From Sulfidibacter corallicola (lineage in GTDB: Bacteria; Acidobacteriota; Holophagae; Acanthopleuribacterales; Acanthopleuribacteraceae): a stretch of 64,000 nt of DNA. Positions 28,334 through 36,889 of the stretch are shown one piece after another. The notes under the pieces are model-generated. The model worked only from the letters and a program-made list of their open reading frames with translations, was not told the DNA's origin and did no database searches. The stretch spans positions 6,275,001-6,339,000 of the forward strand of contig NZ_CP071793.1 in NCBI RefSeq assembly GCF_017498545.1, written 5' to 3'. Position 1 is the stretch's first letter; every line of letters starts with the position of its first letter. Both the position numbers and the translations under genes were made by a program.

Positions 28334-29363
28334 CTTCGAGTGATGTGGCGAGAAGGCAATTGGGAATCCAGGCGTTCAAATCCACGACAGTGGCTTCCTG
28401 AATGCGTGTGAGGGTCCAGGGAGGGAGGACGTCGAAACGGGCACGAAGCAGCGTTTCAAGGGTGGCGCGAAGGGCTTTCTCTTCGCCTTTGGCCTCGCCG
28501 AGGGCAATGCCACGAGCTACGCCTTTGGCCTCGCCGAGGGCAATGCCACGAGCTTCGCCTTTGGCCTCGCCGAGGGCAATACCACGAGCTTCGCCTTTGG
28601 CCTCGCCAAGCGCGATGCCTCGGGCCTCGGCTCTGCGTTCGATGGTACTGACGTAATCCACGTTCATCTCCTCCTCGATCTCGAGGATCTCCCGTTCGAT
28701 TCGTTTCTCTAAATTCTCGGGCAGATCAAGAACCCAGTCAATGAAATTAAAGAGAGCGACGAATTCGGCCTTGGGTTTTCGCCGGTCGTAGAGTTGTTTG
28801 ATCAGCCGCAGCTTCCATGCGTATCGGTCTTCGATATCGCGTCCGGTCTGTTTGGCCTTCAAATGGGCCCTAACCACCGTGGCGAAGGGATTGGGGTCAC
28901 GTTCCAGTTGTTCCCACTCGTCCAGATAGTCTGTAATTTTGACCATCGGGAAGGTCCAACGCAAATGCTGGCCCCACAATCCGGTTTCATAGCGATTCGG
29001 TCGCCACCGGGGTTGCATGTCGGCCAGGATGACCAGGCTGACGACCTGCCCGCCCAGAAGATGCGCCAGGCGCGTGTAATAGTGGAACACTCTTTGGGGG
29101 AAGGCCCGCTGTCGGTTTCCCTGGATTTCGACGTGCAGGTGGACGCGGCCTTCGGAACGAGCCTTGCGGTTCACCCGTATCAGCTTGTCCACCAAAAGCT
29201 TGCCGACGGCCGCATCTCGGCTGACTTTCTGGAGTTCCGTTTCCCGGAATTCGAAACCCCGTGGCCAGTCGATCTCTTTCGCCGCAGAGGGGAAAAAGAA
29301 GTCGAGGAACTGGGGAAAAAAATCCTCCAGCATATTCTTCCAAGGAGAATCGTATTCGGCCAT
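28305..29363 (-). CDS. Rpn/YhgA-like PD-(D/E)XK nuclease-family protein with DUF4351-type tail
   Basis: A 352-residue protein of the Rpn (recombination-promoting nuclease, formerly 'putative transposase') family. The N-terminal domain (about 1-230) has KLLVDKLIRV and RVHLHVEIQG, fitting the D...ExQ active-site pattern of PD-(D/E)XK enzymes, and FHYYTRLAHLLG. A linker contains four copies of the 12-residue unit (E/V)ARGIALGEAKG, probably a charged alpha-helix, followed by a DUF4351-like tail (RATLETLLRARFDVLPPWTLTRIQEATVVDLN, SLEDVF). Rpn proteins cleave DNA and promote RecA-independent recombination in E. coli; this member is untested. The ATG at 29363 (MAEYDSPWKNML) is preferred over 29459 because family members begin there, though the SD is weak. 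A partial copy of its tail follows directly. Confidence 0.82.
   Translation of the reverse strand: MAEYDSPWKNMLEDFFPQFLDFFFPSAAKEIDWPRGFEFRETELQKVSRDAAVGKLLVDKLIRVNRKARSEGRVHLHVEIQGNRQRAFPQRVFHYYTRLAHLLGGQVVSLVILADMQPRWRPNRYETGLWGQHLRWTFPMVKITDYLDEWEQLERDPNPFATVVRAHLKAKQTGRDIEDRYAWKLRLIKQLYDRRKPKAEFVALFNFIDWVLDLPENLEKRIEREILEIEEEMNVDYVSTIERRAEARGIALGEAKGEARGIALGEAKGEARGIALGEAKGVARGIALGEAKGEEKALRATLETLLRARFDVLPPWTLTRIQEATVVDLNAWIPNCLLATSLEDVFETKDHT
28485..28628 (-). repeat. Four copies of a 36-bp tandem repeat inside the Rpn-type gene
   Basis: Units begin at 28485, 28521, 28557 and 28593 and are nearly identical; the last is the most diverged. The length is a multiple of three, so copy-number change keeps the frame. 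Confidence 0.94.
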
Positions 29364-29465
29364 GTCGGTGCTCTGATGAAGGAGTAACACCAACATACCC
29401 TGGCTGTTGCCAGGAATGCTAGGGAAATGGGAACACTTGGGTCGGTGAAGCTCCGCCACACCTGG

Positions 29466-30446
29466 TCATCGGTCTCGATCGACGTGCCGTTCGAGCCAGA
29501 GTGCGAGCAACGGCATGCCGCCGTGGGCCAGCCGGAATACGGTGTGGTACCACCAACTGTCCATCCAGCCCAGCAGGTTTTGGGGATGGTAATAGGCGAC
29601 GACGCGGGCAAACGCGGTCAGAAACCCCCAAAAAGCCGCGTAGATCAGGGCCACCCGACTCAGGAACGGAATGAAAACTGCCACCGCCACCACGAAATCC
29701 AAATATCCGGCGATGTTCAGCAGTATACGGGCACTGCTTTCATCCAGGGCCAGGCAGCGCATGATCATGGAGACGAAATAGCCCGGTTGCGGATGAAAGC
29801 CCATCGCATAGAGCCCGTGTCCCGTGAAGGTGAGTGCGATCGCTACCTTCAAGTAAAGCAGATGTTTGCGGCTGAAACCCGAAGATGGACGGGTTCCCGG
29901 GATCGCCGAATCGCCACCGCGCAGGAACGCCAACAAAAACAGCGGAGTCGCCCATTGCAGGGTGTGTTCGATGCCTTGCCCGATTTGGAACCCCTTGCCG
30001 ATGAAGTAGATCGAGAAGTTGAACAGGAGCAGGAAAGAGCCCGCGACGATCACGACACCTTGGCGTCGCGAGGTGCCTCGAACCGTCCAAACCAGGACGG
30101 CGCAGGCCAGCAGCCAAATGCCCATGAAGCGCGTGAGGCCCTGGATCACCATGTCCGTGGTCGGGCTGGTGACGTATGCCTGCCAACTCATACCGGTCAG
30201 GAAAGCGACCGGCCCTTCGAGCCAGTCCTGTTTCCACATGATGGTGCGCAAGGGTGAATCCCAACGCAGAAATTGCCAGGAGCGGCCCAAAAAGACCGCT
30301 GATGCCAGGAACCTCAGGAGCCACTCGATGTTTTGGATTCGAGCCATGCCGAGATTGGTGGTCGAGGGTGGCGAATCAGCCGCGACGGATGCTCCCTGTC
30401 GTTCGGAAGTCCCCAGGTTTTCGAGCGTCATGGTGTGTTTGGTCAT
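29466..30446 (-). CDS. Multi-pass membrane protein, DoxX-like or unknown
   Basis: A 326-residue protein with about seven to eight hydrophobic helices (LLRFLASAVFLGRSW, FMGIWLLACAVLVWTV, VVIVAGSFLLLFNFSIYFI, ATPLFLLAFL, YLKVAIALTFTGHGLYAMGF, YLDFVVAVAVFIPFLSRVALIYAAFWGFL). The pattern of helices with GHGLYAMG and LDFVVAVAVF resembles DoxX-type membrane proteins, but I am not certain of the family. The N-terminal 70 residues are polar and cytoplasmic; another start at MARIQNIEW is possible. The ATG at 30446 has AAAGG eight bases upstream. The function is unknown. It follows the secreted phosphoesterase gene on the same strand (142 bases), so co-transcription is possible. Confidence 0.65.
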   Translation of the reverse strand: MTKHTMTLENLGTSERQGASVAADSPPSTTNLGMARIQNIEWLLRFLASAVFLGRSWQFLRWDSPLRTIMWKQDWLEGPVAFLTGMSWQAYVTSPTTDMVIQGLTRFMGIWLLACAVLVWTVRGTSRRQGVVIVAGSFLLLFNFSIYFIGKGFQIGQGIEHTLQWATPLFLLAFLRGGDSAIPGTRPSSGFSRKHLLYLKVAIALTFTGHGLYAMGFHPQPGYFVSMIMRCLALDESSARILLNIAGYLDFVVAVAVFIPFLSRVALIYAAFWGFLTAFARVVAYYHPQNLLGWMDSWWYHTVFRLAHGGMPLLALWLERHVDRDR

Positions 30447-30588
30447 TGCAAAAGCCTTTGTGAGCGGTTCGGCGATTCGATGTGTCGCCGAGCAGGAACC
30501 CCTCGAAGGAGGGAAAAGGGTCGACCGGACACCTCCGAGCCGACCCGCTTGTTGCGGCGCCACGTCGTAGCACCTTGGTCGATGGGTG

Positions 30589-33336
30589 TTAAAACTCGAT
30601 TTTCCAGGAAGTCAGCGTGCCGGTATCCTGTCCGGCGGTGTCGTTGATCCAAAGGATCCAACGACCGATCGCCTCGCGGCCGGATGCATTGACCTGATAG
30701 GTTTGGTTGATGTCGTCACTGGACCCGCCGGACTTGTCGTGAAGCGTCCATTCGGATCCGTTGGGTGCGCGGAGCTTGACCGTGAGATCGCCGATGTAGG
30801 TGTGGTCGAGGTTCACCGTAACGGCGATCGTGCCGCTGTCGCCGTTGTGCGTGACGTCGATGGCGCTTTGAACACCCGCGCTGTCGTTGTCGGGAATGGC
30901 GAGGTCGTTGTCGTTTTGGTAGACCTTCGAGTCGCCCTGGTTGCTGTAGTCGGCTTGAAGCGACAGACCCGAATAGGCGCGATAGGCGCGAATCATGACG
31001 TGCCAGGTGCCCGCAGCGGGATTGGCGATATTCACCGATTCGTTGTTGCCGTTCAGGTAGGGTCGATGGTCCCACGAACTGGTCGTTGGTTTTTGCCCGT
31101 AGCGAATATAAATGTCGGCGTCACCACTGCCGCCCCAGATTTTGAAATCCAGGGACGAGGTATTGGCGGGTACCGTGATTTGGAAGAATTGCTCGCTGTT
31201 CTGCGCGCCGGACAGATTGCTTACCGGCTGACCGTTCTGCAAACCGTCGTCGCCGGGCGGCGGACCGTCTCCACCGGAAAAGATCACGCTCAGTTCGGCT
31301 GCCTTGTCGGATTCGCCTTCGTAGGCTTCCGCGACCCGTCGGCCTTCACCGTCGAAGAGGAACACCATCGCATTGCCGGACTGCCAGCTCGGGTGATCGA
31401 CGATTTCCTCGACGATTTCGGCCAGATTGGGGGTTCGCTGAGCCGCACCCGATGCACCCCTCGATGACCAGGAAGAGGGATGCCAAGCCACGTTGCTCGA
31501 GGTTCGAACGCGGCTGGAAATATTGGCGCTGCTTCCGGAGAACGTGGTCGCGTCGCCCGTGTCCTCACCGAAGATTTGAAGGCTGGTCGTTTCCGTGCTT
31601 GTCTCGTCGACCGTGAATTGAATGTAAGCGCTGCTCACCGACGCACCGGGTGGAACGTGCAGGTTGTTGAACCGGATGCCGACGATCTGGTCTCTCGTCC
31701 CATCGCGGACCAACTCCAGGTCCGAACTGTCGAGATACATACTGCCGGAAGATCGTTCTTCCGCATCGTCGGTGCCCTGGCTGACCGTGCGAAGCAGGGT
31801 CTGCACACCGACGCTGATTTCGACCGTATCTTCGGCGGTCTCGCCGTTGTTCGCGGTCGCCAAAGCGCGCAGCCGGTACTCACCGTTTGCCGACGGGTTC
31901 CACGAGAAGCTGTAGGGGGCCGAGGTGTCCTGGCCCAGATAGGTGTCGTTCGCGTAAAAGCGAACGGAGCCGATGGTGCCGTCACTCATGCTCGCCTGAG
32001 CATTGATTTGGACGGTTTGGCCTTCGTCGAAGAATTGGTTGTCCTGAGGCTGGGTGATTTGAACCGTCGGGCGGCCGATCTGATCGTTCTCGATCACGAT
32101 GACCGATCCGTTGCTGGGATTCCAGACATCCAATCCGGATGGTTCCGCCCAAGGGTCGTTGTCGTTCACTTGCCCGACCTGGCTGACGTTCTCGTAAAGA
32201 ATCGTTTTGACTTCCATGCGTTGCGGCGTGACATGGATCCACTTGAATTGGTTGAAACTGCCGCTGTTGCGCGTCCAGTTCTTGCCGTCGTTGGCGGAGC
32301 GCAAGGGGGCGCCCCAGGTGCCTTCTCCCACGTAGACGGTGCCGTTTTCGTCGTCGCGAACGAAGCCCTCGTCGTTACCGGAGCCATAGGTCGGGCGCAC
32401 CGGCCAACTGGATTTCACGCAGTGGGAATCACATTCGACGACCAGTTGGACCTTGTGTTGGTAGAAGAGGTCGGCCCAGGCGTCGTATTCGTCCCAGCCC
32501 TCGCTTTTCGAGCTCACGTGAGGGCGCATGGGCTTGTGATATTGAGCCATGCGCCAGGTGACGTTCTGGTTGAATTGGAGGTCACCGGACAGCCAATTGG
32601 CCTGGTTGCCGCCCTCGGTGTCTTCGGAGTTCAAGGTATAGGTGCGCAGCAGGTTTCCGCCAAAGGTCAGCGCGTAGTAGACCTGCGAATGGGGAACGTC
32701 GAAGATGTTCACGATCACCGAATTGGCGCGCTCGTGGTTGCCGCGAGCCGCGACGATCGGGAACATCCGGCCGTCGCTGGCGATGGTGTCCTGCCAGTCC
32801 TCCAGCCACTGTTGCCATTGACTGTTGCTGTCGGCATCGGTCATGTCGCCGCCGAACGCCACGAACAGCGGGCGCAACTTGGCGACCATCCGGTTCGCCT
32901 TGCGTCGCGTGGAGGCATTGTTGCGGGAATCTCCGCCCGCAATCATCGTGAAGGGTTCGGCGCTGCTGGGCGCGGTTCGGAACCAGAATCGTTGGCTGAC
33001 GCTGTTGCTGTCCGCGACCACGAAATAGTAGGCGGTGTCCGGTTGAAGGTTGGTCAGTCGGGCGAATTGGTGGGTCATGCCCTTGGACGAGCGACTGACG
33101 CTGGGACTCATCTGAAAGCTGTAGTTTTGGGTGTTGGTTCCGTGGTCTTGGGTGTCGTAATGAACCTTGGGGCTGCTGCCGCTGGTCTGGACCCAACCGA
33201 CGACCATGGTCGTCGCCGGATTGTCGCGCCAGGTAAGCCGATACTTTTCCGTGGCCCCGAACAGACTCAGAAACAAACCAGCAGAGAATAGCAATGCCGT
33301 CAGACCCTTCCAGAAGGAACGGCTCGTGGTTTTCAT
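30589..33336 (-). CDS. Secreted calcineurin-type metallophosphoesterase with Ig, PPC and P domains
   Basis: A 915-residue exported protein. Signal peptide 1-27, a purple-acid-phosphatase-like fibronectin domain (about 30-125; LTNLQPDTAYYFVVAD), then a metallophosphoesterase domain: GGDSRNN, AFGGDMTDAD, ARGNHE, AQYHKP and ECDSHCVK. The last motif departs from the usual GHxH. Accessory domains follow: bacterial Ig (about 425-510; ITQPQDNQFFDEGQTVQINA), a DNRLRE/CBM96-like beta domain (about 515-680), a pre-peptidase C-terminal (PPC) domain (about 695-800; FFQITVPANTSSLDFKIWGGSGDADIYI is one continuous strand region) and a proprotein-convertase P domain (about 815-915; NLDHTYIGDLTVKLRAPNG). Probable role: phosphate release from external organic phosphate. 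The ATG has GAGGAG five bases upstream. The PPC and P domains suggest post-secretion processing. Confidence 0.87.
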   Translation of the reverse strand: MKTTSRSFWKGLTALLFSAGLFLSLFGATEKYRLTWRDNPATTMVVGWVQTSGSSPKVHYDTQDHGTNTQNYSFQMSPSVSRSSKGMTHQFARLTNLQPDTAYYFVVADSNSVSQRFWFRTAPSSAEPFTMIAGGDSRNNASTRRKANRMVAKLRPLFVAFGGDMTDADSNSQWQQWLEDWQDTIASDGRMFPIVAARGNHERANSVIVNIFDVPHSQVYYALTFGGNLLRTYTLNSEDTEGGNQANWLSGDLQFNQNVTWRMAQYHKPMRPHVSSKSEGWDEYDAWADLFYQHKVQLVVECDSHCVKSSWPVRPTYGSGNDEGFVRDDENGTVYVGEGTWGAPLRSANDGKNWTRNSGSFNQFKWIHVTPQRMEVKTILYENVSQVGQVNDNDPWAEPSGLDVWNPSNGSVIVIENDQIGRPTVQITQPQDNQFFDEGQTVQINAQASMSDGTIGSVRFYANDTYLGQDTSAPYSFSWNPSANGEYRLRALATANNGETAEDTVEISVGVQTLLRTVSQGTDDAEERSSGSMYLDSSDLELVRDGTRDQIVGIRFNNLHVPPGASVSSAYIQFTVDETSTETTSLQIFGEDTGDATTFSGSSANISSRVRTSSNVAWHPSSWSSRGASGAAQRTPNLAEIVEEIVDHPSWQSGNAMVFLFDGEGRRVAEAYEGESDKAAELSVIFSGGDGPPPGDDGLQNGQPVSNLSGAQNSEQFFQITVPANTSSLDFKIWGGSGDADIYIRYGQKPTTSSWDHRPYLNGNNESVNIANPAAGTWHVMIRAYRAYSGLSLQADYSNQGDSKVYQNDNDLAIPDNDSAGVQSAIDVTHNGDSGTIAVTVNLDHTYIGDLTVKLRAPNGSEWTLHDKSGGSSDDINQTYQVNASGREAIGRWILWINDTAGQDTGTLTSWKIEF

Positions 33337-34006
33337 GATTTCTCCTCAAAACAAGCGCGGGGTGTCCCGCGGAATCACATGTGGATGAAAATGGAAATGA
33401 GAGGATGGAAACCCTGCGGTCCTCGGCTCGAAGCTCCCTGAAGGAGCTTCCTCATCCGGTGAGAAACGAACGATACGTCTCCGATGGGTCGAACTCTCGA
33501 TGCCACGACAACCCGACAGTCGTTGCCGACACACGGGATGGCGCGGAAAAAGATGTCGTTGGGACGATCGCCGGAAAACCGGGGTCGCGACCTTTCCAAA
33601 GGAACTATCCCATCGTGAGTGGTCCGCAAGCGGCCGAAACTGTGGGGCGAATGCACCTGACACCGTTGCACCCACAAGATCAGGGCTCGAGCGGACATCG
33701 ATTCGATCGGGTTCGGCAGTTCGTCATTCGATTGGATGGATCCATGAGAGAAAGGGAAGCGCAAAGAGGAAACCGACCCCAATTCAGGGTCTTACCGGTG
33801 GGAATCCGAAAGAAAAAGGGTTCCTGAGAACCAGGGCGAAGGATAGGTGCCCTACGTTAAGCAAGTGTTAGGCAAAGGTAACATTTTTGTATCTTTGCAT
33901 TGCCCAGTTTTTCGGTGTTTGGGAAATGTGATCTTGTGTCGAAAGTCACAGGGTTCGGCTCTCCGACCGTTGCGACAGGATTTTCCTCGCGCTTCTCACG
34001 ACATGC
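33337..34006. other. Intergenic region upstream of the phosphoesterase gene
   Basis: About 670 bases between two minus-strand genes. It contains a perfect GAAGCTCC-CTGAA-GGAGCTTC hairpin at 33430-33450 and an AT-rich segment at 33850-33920 likely to hold a promoter. Opposing open frames over 33375-33827 give Arg/Ser-rich translations with no domain, so no gene is called. Confidence 0.5.
33430..33450. repeat. Perfect 8-bp inverted repeat in the phosphoesterase leader
   Basis: Arms 33430-33437 and 33443-33450 with a 5-base loop, about 95-115 bases upstream of the phosphoesterase start. There is no T-run. Confidence 0.7.
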
Positions 34007-34330
34007 TCAATGCAGTGGTTTGAGCTTCAGGTTCGCGGTGACGGTGAGGCGGCAAGCGAGGCGGGCTGTCGCGTTGCCGGGCGCGTAAAACGCCAACAAC
34101 TCCTGTTCTCGCTCGTCCGGGGGGCTCAGCACGCCGTCGCGAACTTCGGTCACTTCGCACAGGCAGGTGCCGCACACACCCGTGCGACATCCGAATGGAA
34201 TGGGGTCCAGGTCGTCCGTGAGGACCCGATCCAGCGGCAGGCCGGCAGCGACTTCCATCGACGGCACGTCCGACCCGGAGAAACGAACCTCGAAGGTTTT
34301 GGTGCCGGTGGCACGCTCGATCCCTTTCAT
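34007..34330 (-). CDS. Plant-type [2Fe-2S] ferredoxin
   Basis: A 107-residue single-domain ferredoxin. The cluster cysteines are Cys48, Cys53 and Cys56 in FGCRTGVCGTCLC and Cys93 in RLACRLTV, the canonical CX4CX2C...C arrangement. It would carry electrons to an unknown reductase or oxygenase. The ATG has GAGG five to six bases upstream. It begins 21 bases after the cobU stop on the same strand, so the two are probably one transcript, although a functional link is not obvious. Confidence 0.9.
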   Translation of the reverse strand: MKGIERATGTKTFEVRFSGSDVPSMEVAAGLPLDRVLTDDLDPIPFGCRTGVCGTCLCEVTEVRDGVLSPPDEREQELLAFYAPGNATARLACRLTVTANLKLKPLH

Positions 34331-34351
34331 GACGTCCTCGGGGGAGTCGGG

Positions 34352-34888
34352 TCACGGCGCCTTGATCGTCACCGGAATGCCGGAAACCATCAGCACCACC
34401 TGGTCGGCGCGACTGGCGAAGATTTGATTACAGCGACCCACCAGGTCGCGAAAATGGCGGGCGAGGTCGTTCGTCGGCGTAATGCCCAGCCCCGTTTCAT
34501 TCGTGACGACGATCAGATGCCCGGATTGAGTCTCACACTTGGTCACGAACTCTTCGGTCAATTCCGCCATTCGCTCCTCCGGCAAGGCCAGGGTTCCTTG
34601 GTGATAGAGCAGGTTGTTGATCCATAGCGTCAGGCAGTCGAGCACGATGACGGGATAGGATTCCAAGGCCGTGAGGGCTTTCGAGAGGTTGGTCTCCTCC
34701 TCCACTGTGTGCCATTGGTCGGCTTCACGCTCTTTCTGGTGGCGTTCGATGCGGGCCGCCATTTCGTCGTCCATCCTCGGGCAGGTCGCGAGAAAGGCCC
34801 GAGGCGCCGCGTGTCGCATGGCCTGGGACAGAGCGTAAGCACTTTTTCCGGAGCGACATCCGCCGGTGATCAGGGTGATCTTCCGCAA
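34352..34888 (-). CDS. cobU: Adenosylcobinamide kinase/adenosylcobinamide-phosphate guanylyltransferase
   Basis: A bifunctional cobalamin nucleotide-loop enzyme of 178 residues: phosphorylates adenosylcobinamide and then transfers GMP to it. The P-loop GGCRSGKSAYA (residues 9-19), ATCPRMDDEMAARIERHQKER (with the guanylylated histidine region) and VLDCLTLWINNLL are diagnostic. The TTG at 34888 has AGGAGG six bases upstream and places the P-loop at the usual position; the ATG at 34936 adds 16 residues not found in the family and lacks an SD. No other cob gene is in the window, so it suggests salvage or an unlinked pathway. Followed by the ferredoxin gene. Confidence 0.9.
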   Translation of the reverse strand: MRKITLITGGCRSGKSAYALSQAMRHAAPRAFLATCPRMDDEMAARIERHQKEREADQWHTVEEETNLSKALTALESYPVIVLDCLTLWINNLLYHQGTLALPEERMAELTEEFVTKCETQSGHLIVVTNETGLGITPTNDLARHFRDLVGRCNQIFASRADQVVLMVSGIPVTIKAP

Positions 34889-34978
34889 CAGTCTCCTCCT
34901 GTTCGCGCTCGGTGGCAGAAGAGTTCGGTTGATCAACCCTAACCGGTTGGATTCGAATTCGCAACCCCGCCGTCGGCC

Positions 34979-36889
34979 CTACCGATTCGGCAGCGGCTGA
35001 ATGGTGTAGACGTGGCCCGGCTTCTCGGGAAATTGACGCAGAGTCCAGGCACCGACGGGCACCTGGGCCTCCACTTGGTATCGCCAGTTCTCGTCTGCAT
35101 TTTGTGGGGTCTGCCAGGCCACGCTTGCGCTTCCGTTGGCGGGGATCGTCAGGTTGCGAGTCTCGGCGGCGGTTCCCGTCTCGTCGACGAGGCTGATCGA
35201 GACCGAGGTCTCCCGTGGCTGTGGGTTGATCACGCGAAAGTGGTGATCGTTGCCGGCATCTCCCGTCGCGAAGGACCAGGTCCTGCCGACCTGGGGCAGC
35301 GCCAGGGCGTGGTACTTGGGTCCCTCTTGCCCGGCGATGGTGAGGAAGGTCTGAACCACGACCTCATCTCCTTGTTTGAAGTAGGCCGGGGCCGCCGTGG
35401 CCTTGGATGGCGCGATGTCCGCAATGGCCAGTTCGCGATTGCTCTTGGCCGGCAAAACGCCTTGGAGGGTCGCGATCGAGTTGCCATCCTGGTCGAAAGC
35501 CTCCAGTGCATAGCTCTGCTGCACACTGGTTCCGTTGATCAGGGTCAGCGTCGCGTTTTGATAGGAGAGAGAATCCGGTGGAAGTGCGATCAGTGTGGCC
35601 TTGTCGCTCGTCTCCAGGTTGCGAATGTTCCCCAGGGCCACCGCCGCGGTGCGATTGGATCCCAGCCGTTGACCCGAATCCGAGAATTGCGCCGATCCGT
35701 CGTTCAGCCACACGCGATTGGGCGAACCGCTATCGCCCCGGTTGGCCACGAATGCGTCCAGGTCGCCGTCCTCGTCAAGGTCGGCGAGATCGACCCACAT
35801 GCTCGGGCTGTTGCCGAAGTAGGCGCCGTCCTCGAAGGCACCACTGCCGTCGTTGAGCCAGATGTGGTTGGCGCCGTCACAGTCCTGATCACTGTTGGTG
35901 ACGAAGGCGTCCAGGTCGCCGTCCGCATCCAGGTCACCGAGTTTGACGCAAGTACTGCGTTGGAATCCGAGGAGCTGCAGCGAGTCGCTCAATTCGCCGT
36001 CCCCGTTGTTGAACAGTACCGAATTCGGGGCGTCGTTGATGTTGGCGACAAACACGTCCAAGTCGTCGTCGCCGTCCAAGTCGCCCAGCGACAGGAAAAA
36101 GGGGCTGAAGCTGTTGAACCTGTAGCCACGCGGTTCAACGACGGTGTCTTCGTCATCGTCTTCTTCCGCCGCGTCCACCTCGTCCTGGTTGACGACCAGC
36201 AAATCGAAGATCCCAGCGCCGTTGTTCCGCCAAACCTGAATCTCGTACGCATTGGTTTTTCCCAATACCAGGTCCAGGTCGCCGTCGCGATCCATGTCGC
36301 CCAAGGCGAGGGCGCGTACGTCCTCCATGTCGGAAGGAAACTGGAAGTCGGAAGCCACGAAAAAGGCCCCGCCGATGTTGGTCCAGATGGTCGGCGCGCC
36401 GTTCCAATTGGCGACCACCGCATCCAGGTCCCCGTCGCCGTTGATGTCGCCCAGCACCACGTTGACGCTGTTGGTTACCGTCGTTTCGGTGTCCTCCTCA
36501 GTATCCTCGTCGTCACCATCCTCGTCACTGTCGACGACCGGTGTGCCCAACTGTTGTTCGGTATTGGTGAAGTTGCCGAACCCGTCGTTCAGCCAAACCT
36601 CGTTGGCCCCATCGTTACCCAGGAACAGATCCAGATCTCCGTCGCCGTCCAGGTCGCCCAGGGCGAGCGATCGCGTTTCGGCACCGCTGTCCATGAGGAG
36701 ATCGAGTTCCACTTCTTCGTACTGGTTCTGGGCCTGGTTCATCCAGAGTCGGGTGGACTGGCCCAAGGAGTTGGCGGTGACGGCGTCGATCGCCGCGGCC
36801 GGAGTGAGTTCGCAAAAAGCAATCAGGAGAAGAATTGGCGCCCATCGAGAATCTCGACGTTGGCGGAAGCGCGCAGCCCACTTTTTCAT
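34979..36889 (-). CDS. Secreted FG-GAP/VCBS-repeat protein
   Basis: A 637-residue exported protein with a signal peptide ending near PAAAIDAVTAN. Residues about 50-420 hold six FG-GAP-type repeats with the calcium-binding DxDxDGxxDL motif (LGDLDGDGDLDLFLGND, LGDINGDGDLDAVVAN, LGDMDRDGDLDLVLG, LGDLDGDDDLDVFVAN, LGDLDADGDLDAFVT, LADLDEDGDLDAFVAN), forming a beta-propeller. Two very acidic linkers (VDSDEDGDDEDTEED and AAEEDDDEDTVV) separate blades. The C-terminal 210 residues carry a pair of beta-sandwich domains (TLTLINGTSVQQSY, DHHFRVINPQPRETSVSISL). Likely an adhesion or ligand-binding surface protein. The ATG at 36889 has GAGG eight bases upstream; the frame extends upstream to 37147 but without a signal. 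Confidence 0.88.
   Translation of the reverse strand: MKKWAARFRQRRDSRWAPILLLIAFCELTPAAAIDAVTANSLGQSTRLWMNQAQNQYEEVELDLLMDSGAETRSLALGDLDGDGDLDLFLGNDGANEVWLNDGFGNFTNTEQQLGTPVVDSDEDGDDEDTEEDTETTVTNSVNVVLGDINGDGDLDAVVANWNGAPTIWTNIGGAFFVASDFQFPSDMEDVRALALGDMDRDGDLDLVLGKTNAYEIQVWRNNGAGIFDLLVVNQDEVDAAEEDDDEDTVVEPRGYRFNSFSPFFLSLGDLDGDDDLDVFVANINDAPNSVLFNNGDGELSDSLQLLGFQRSTCVKLGDLDADGDLDAFVTNSDQDCDGANHIWLNDGSGAFEDGAYFGNSPSMWVDLADLDEDGDLDAFVANRGDSGSPNRVWLNDGSAQFSDSGQRLGSNRTAAVALGNIRNLETSDKATLIALPPDSLSYQNATLTLINGTSVQQSYALEAFDQDGNSIATLQGVLPAKSNRELAIADIAPSKATAAPAYFKQGDEVVVQTFLTIAGQEGPKYHALALPQVGRTWSFATGDAGNDHHFRVINPQPRETSVSISLVDETGTAAETRNLTIPANGSASVAWQTPQNADENWRYQVEAQVPVGAWTLRQFPEKPGHVYTIQPLPNR

Noticed and set aside
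28485..28628. Possible CRISPR array (36-bp repeats)
   Set aside because: The repeats abut with no spacers and lie in frame in a protein-coding gene.
31480..33291. A 603-codon plus-strand frame over the phosphoesterase gene
   Set aside because: Shadow; the minus strand has metallophosphoesterase, Ig, PPC and P-domain motifs.
33381..33827. A 148-codon plus-strand frame before the ferredoxin gene
   Set aside because: Composition atypical, no SD and overlapping an equally poor frame on the other strand.
34889..34978. Cobalamin riboswitch upstream of cobU
   Set aside because: Only 90 bases separate cobU from the neighbouring gene and no B12-box-like sequence is seen.
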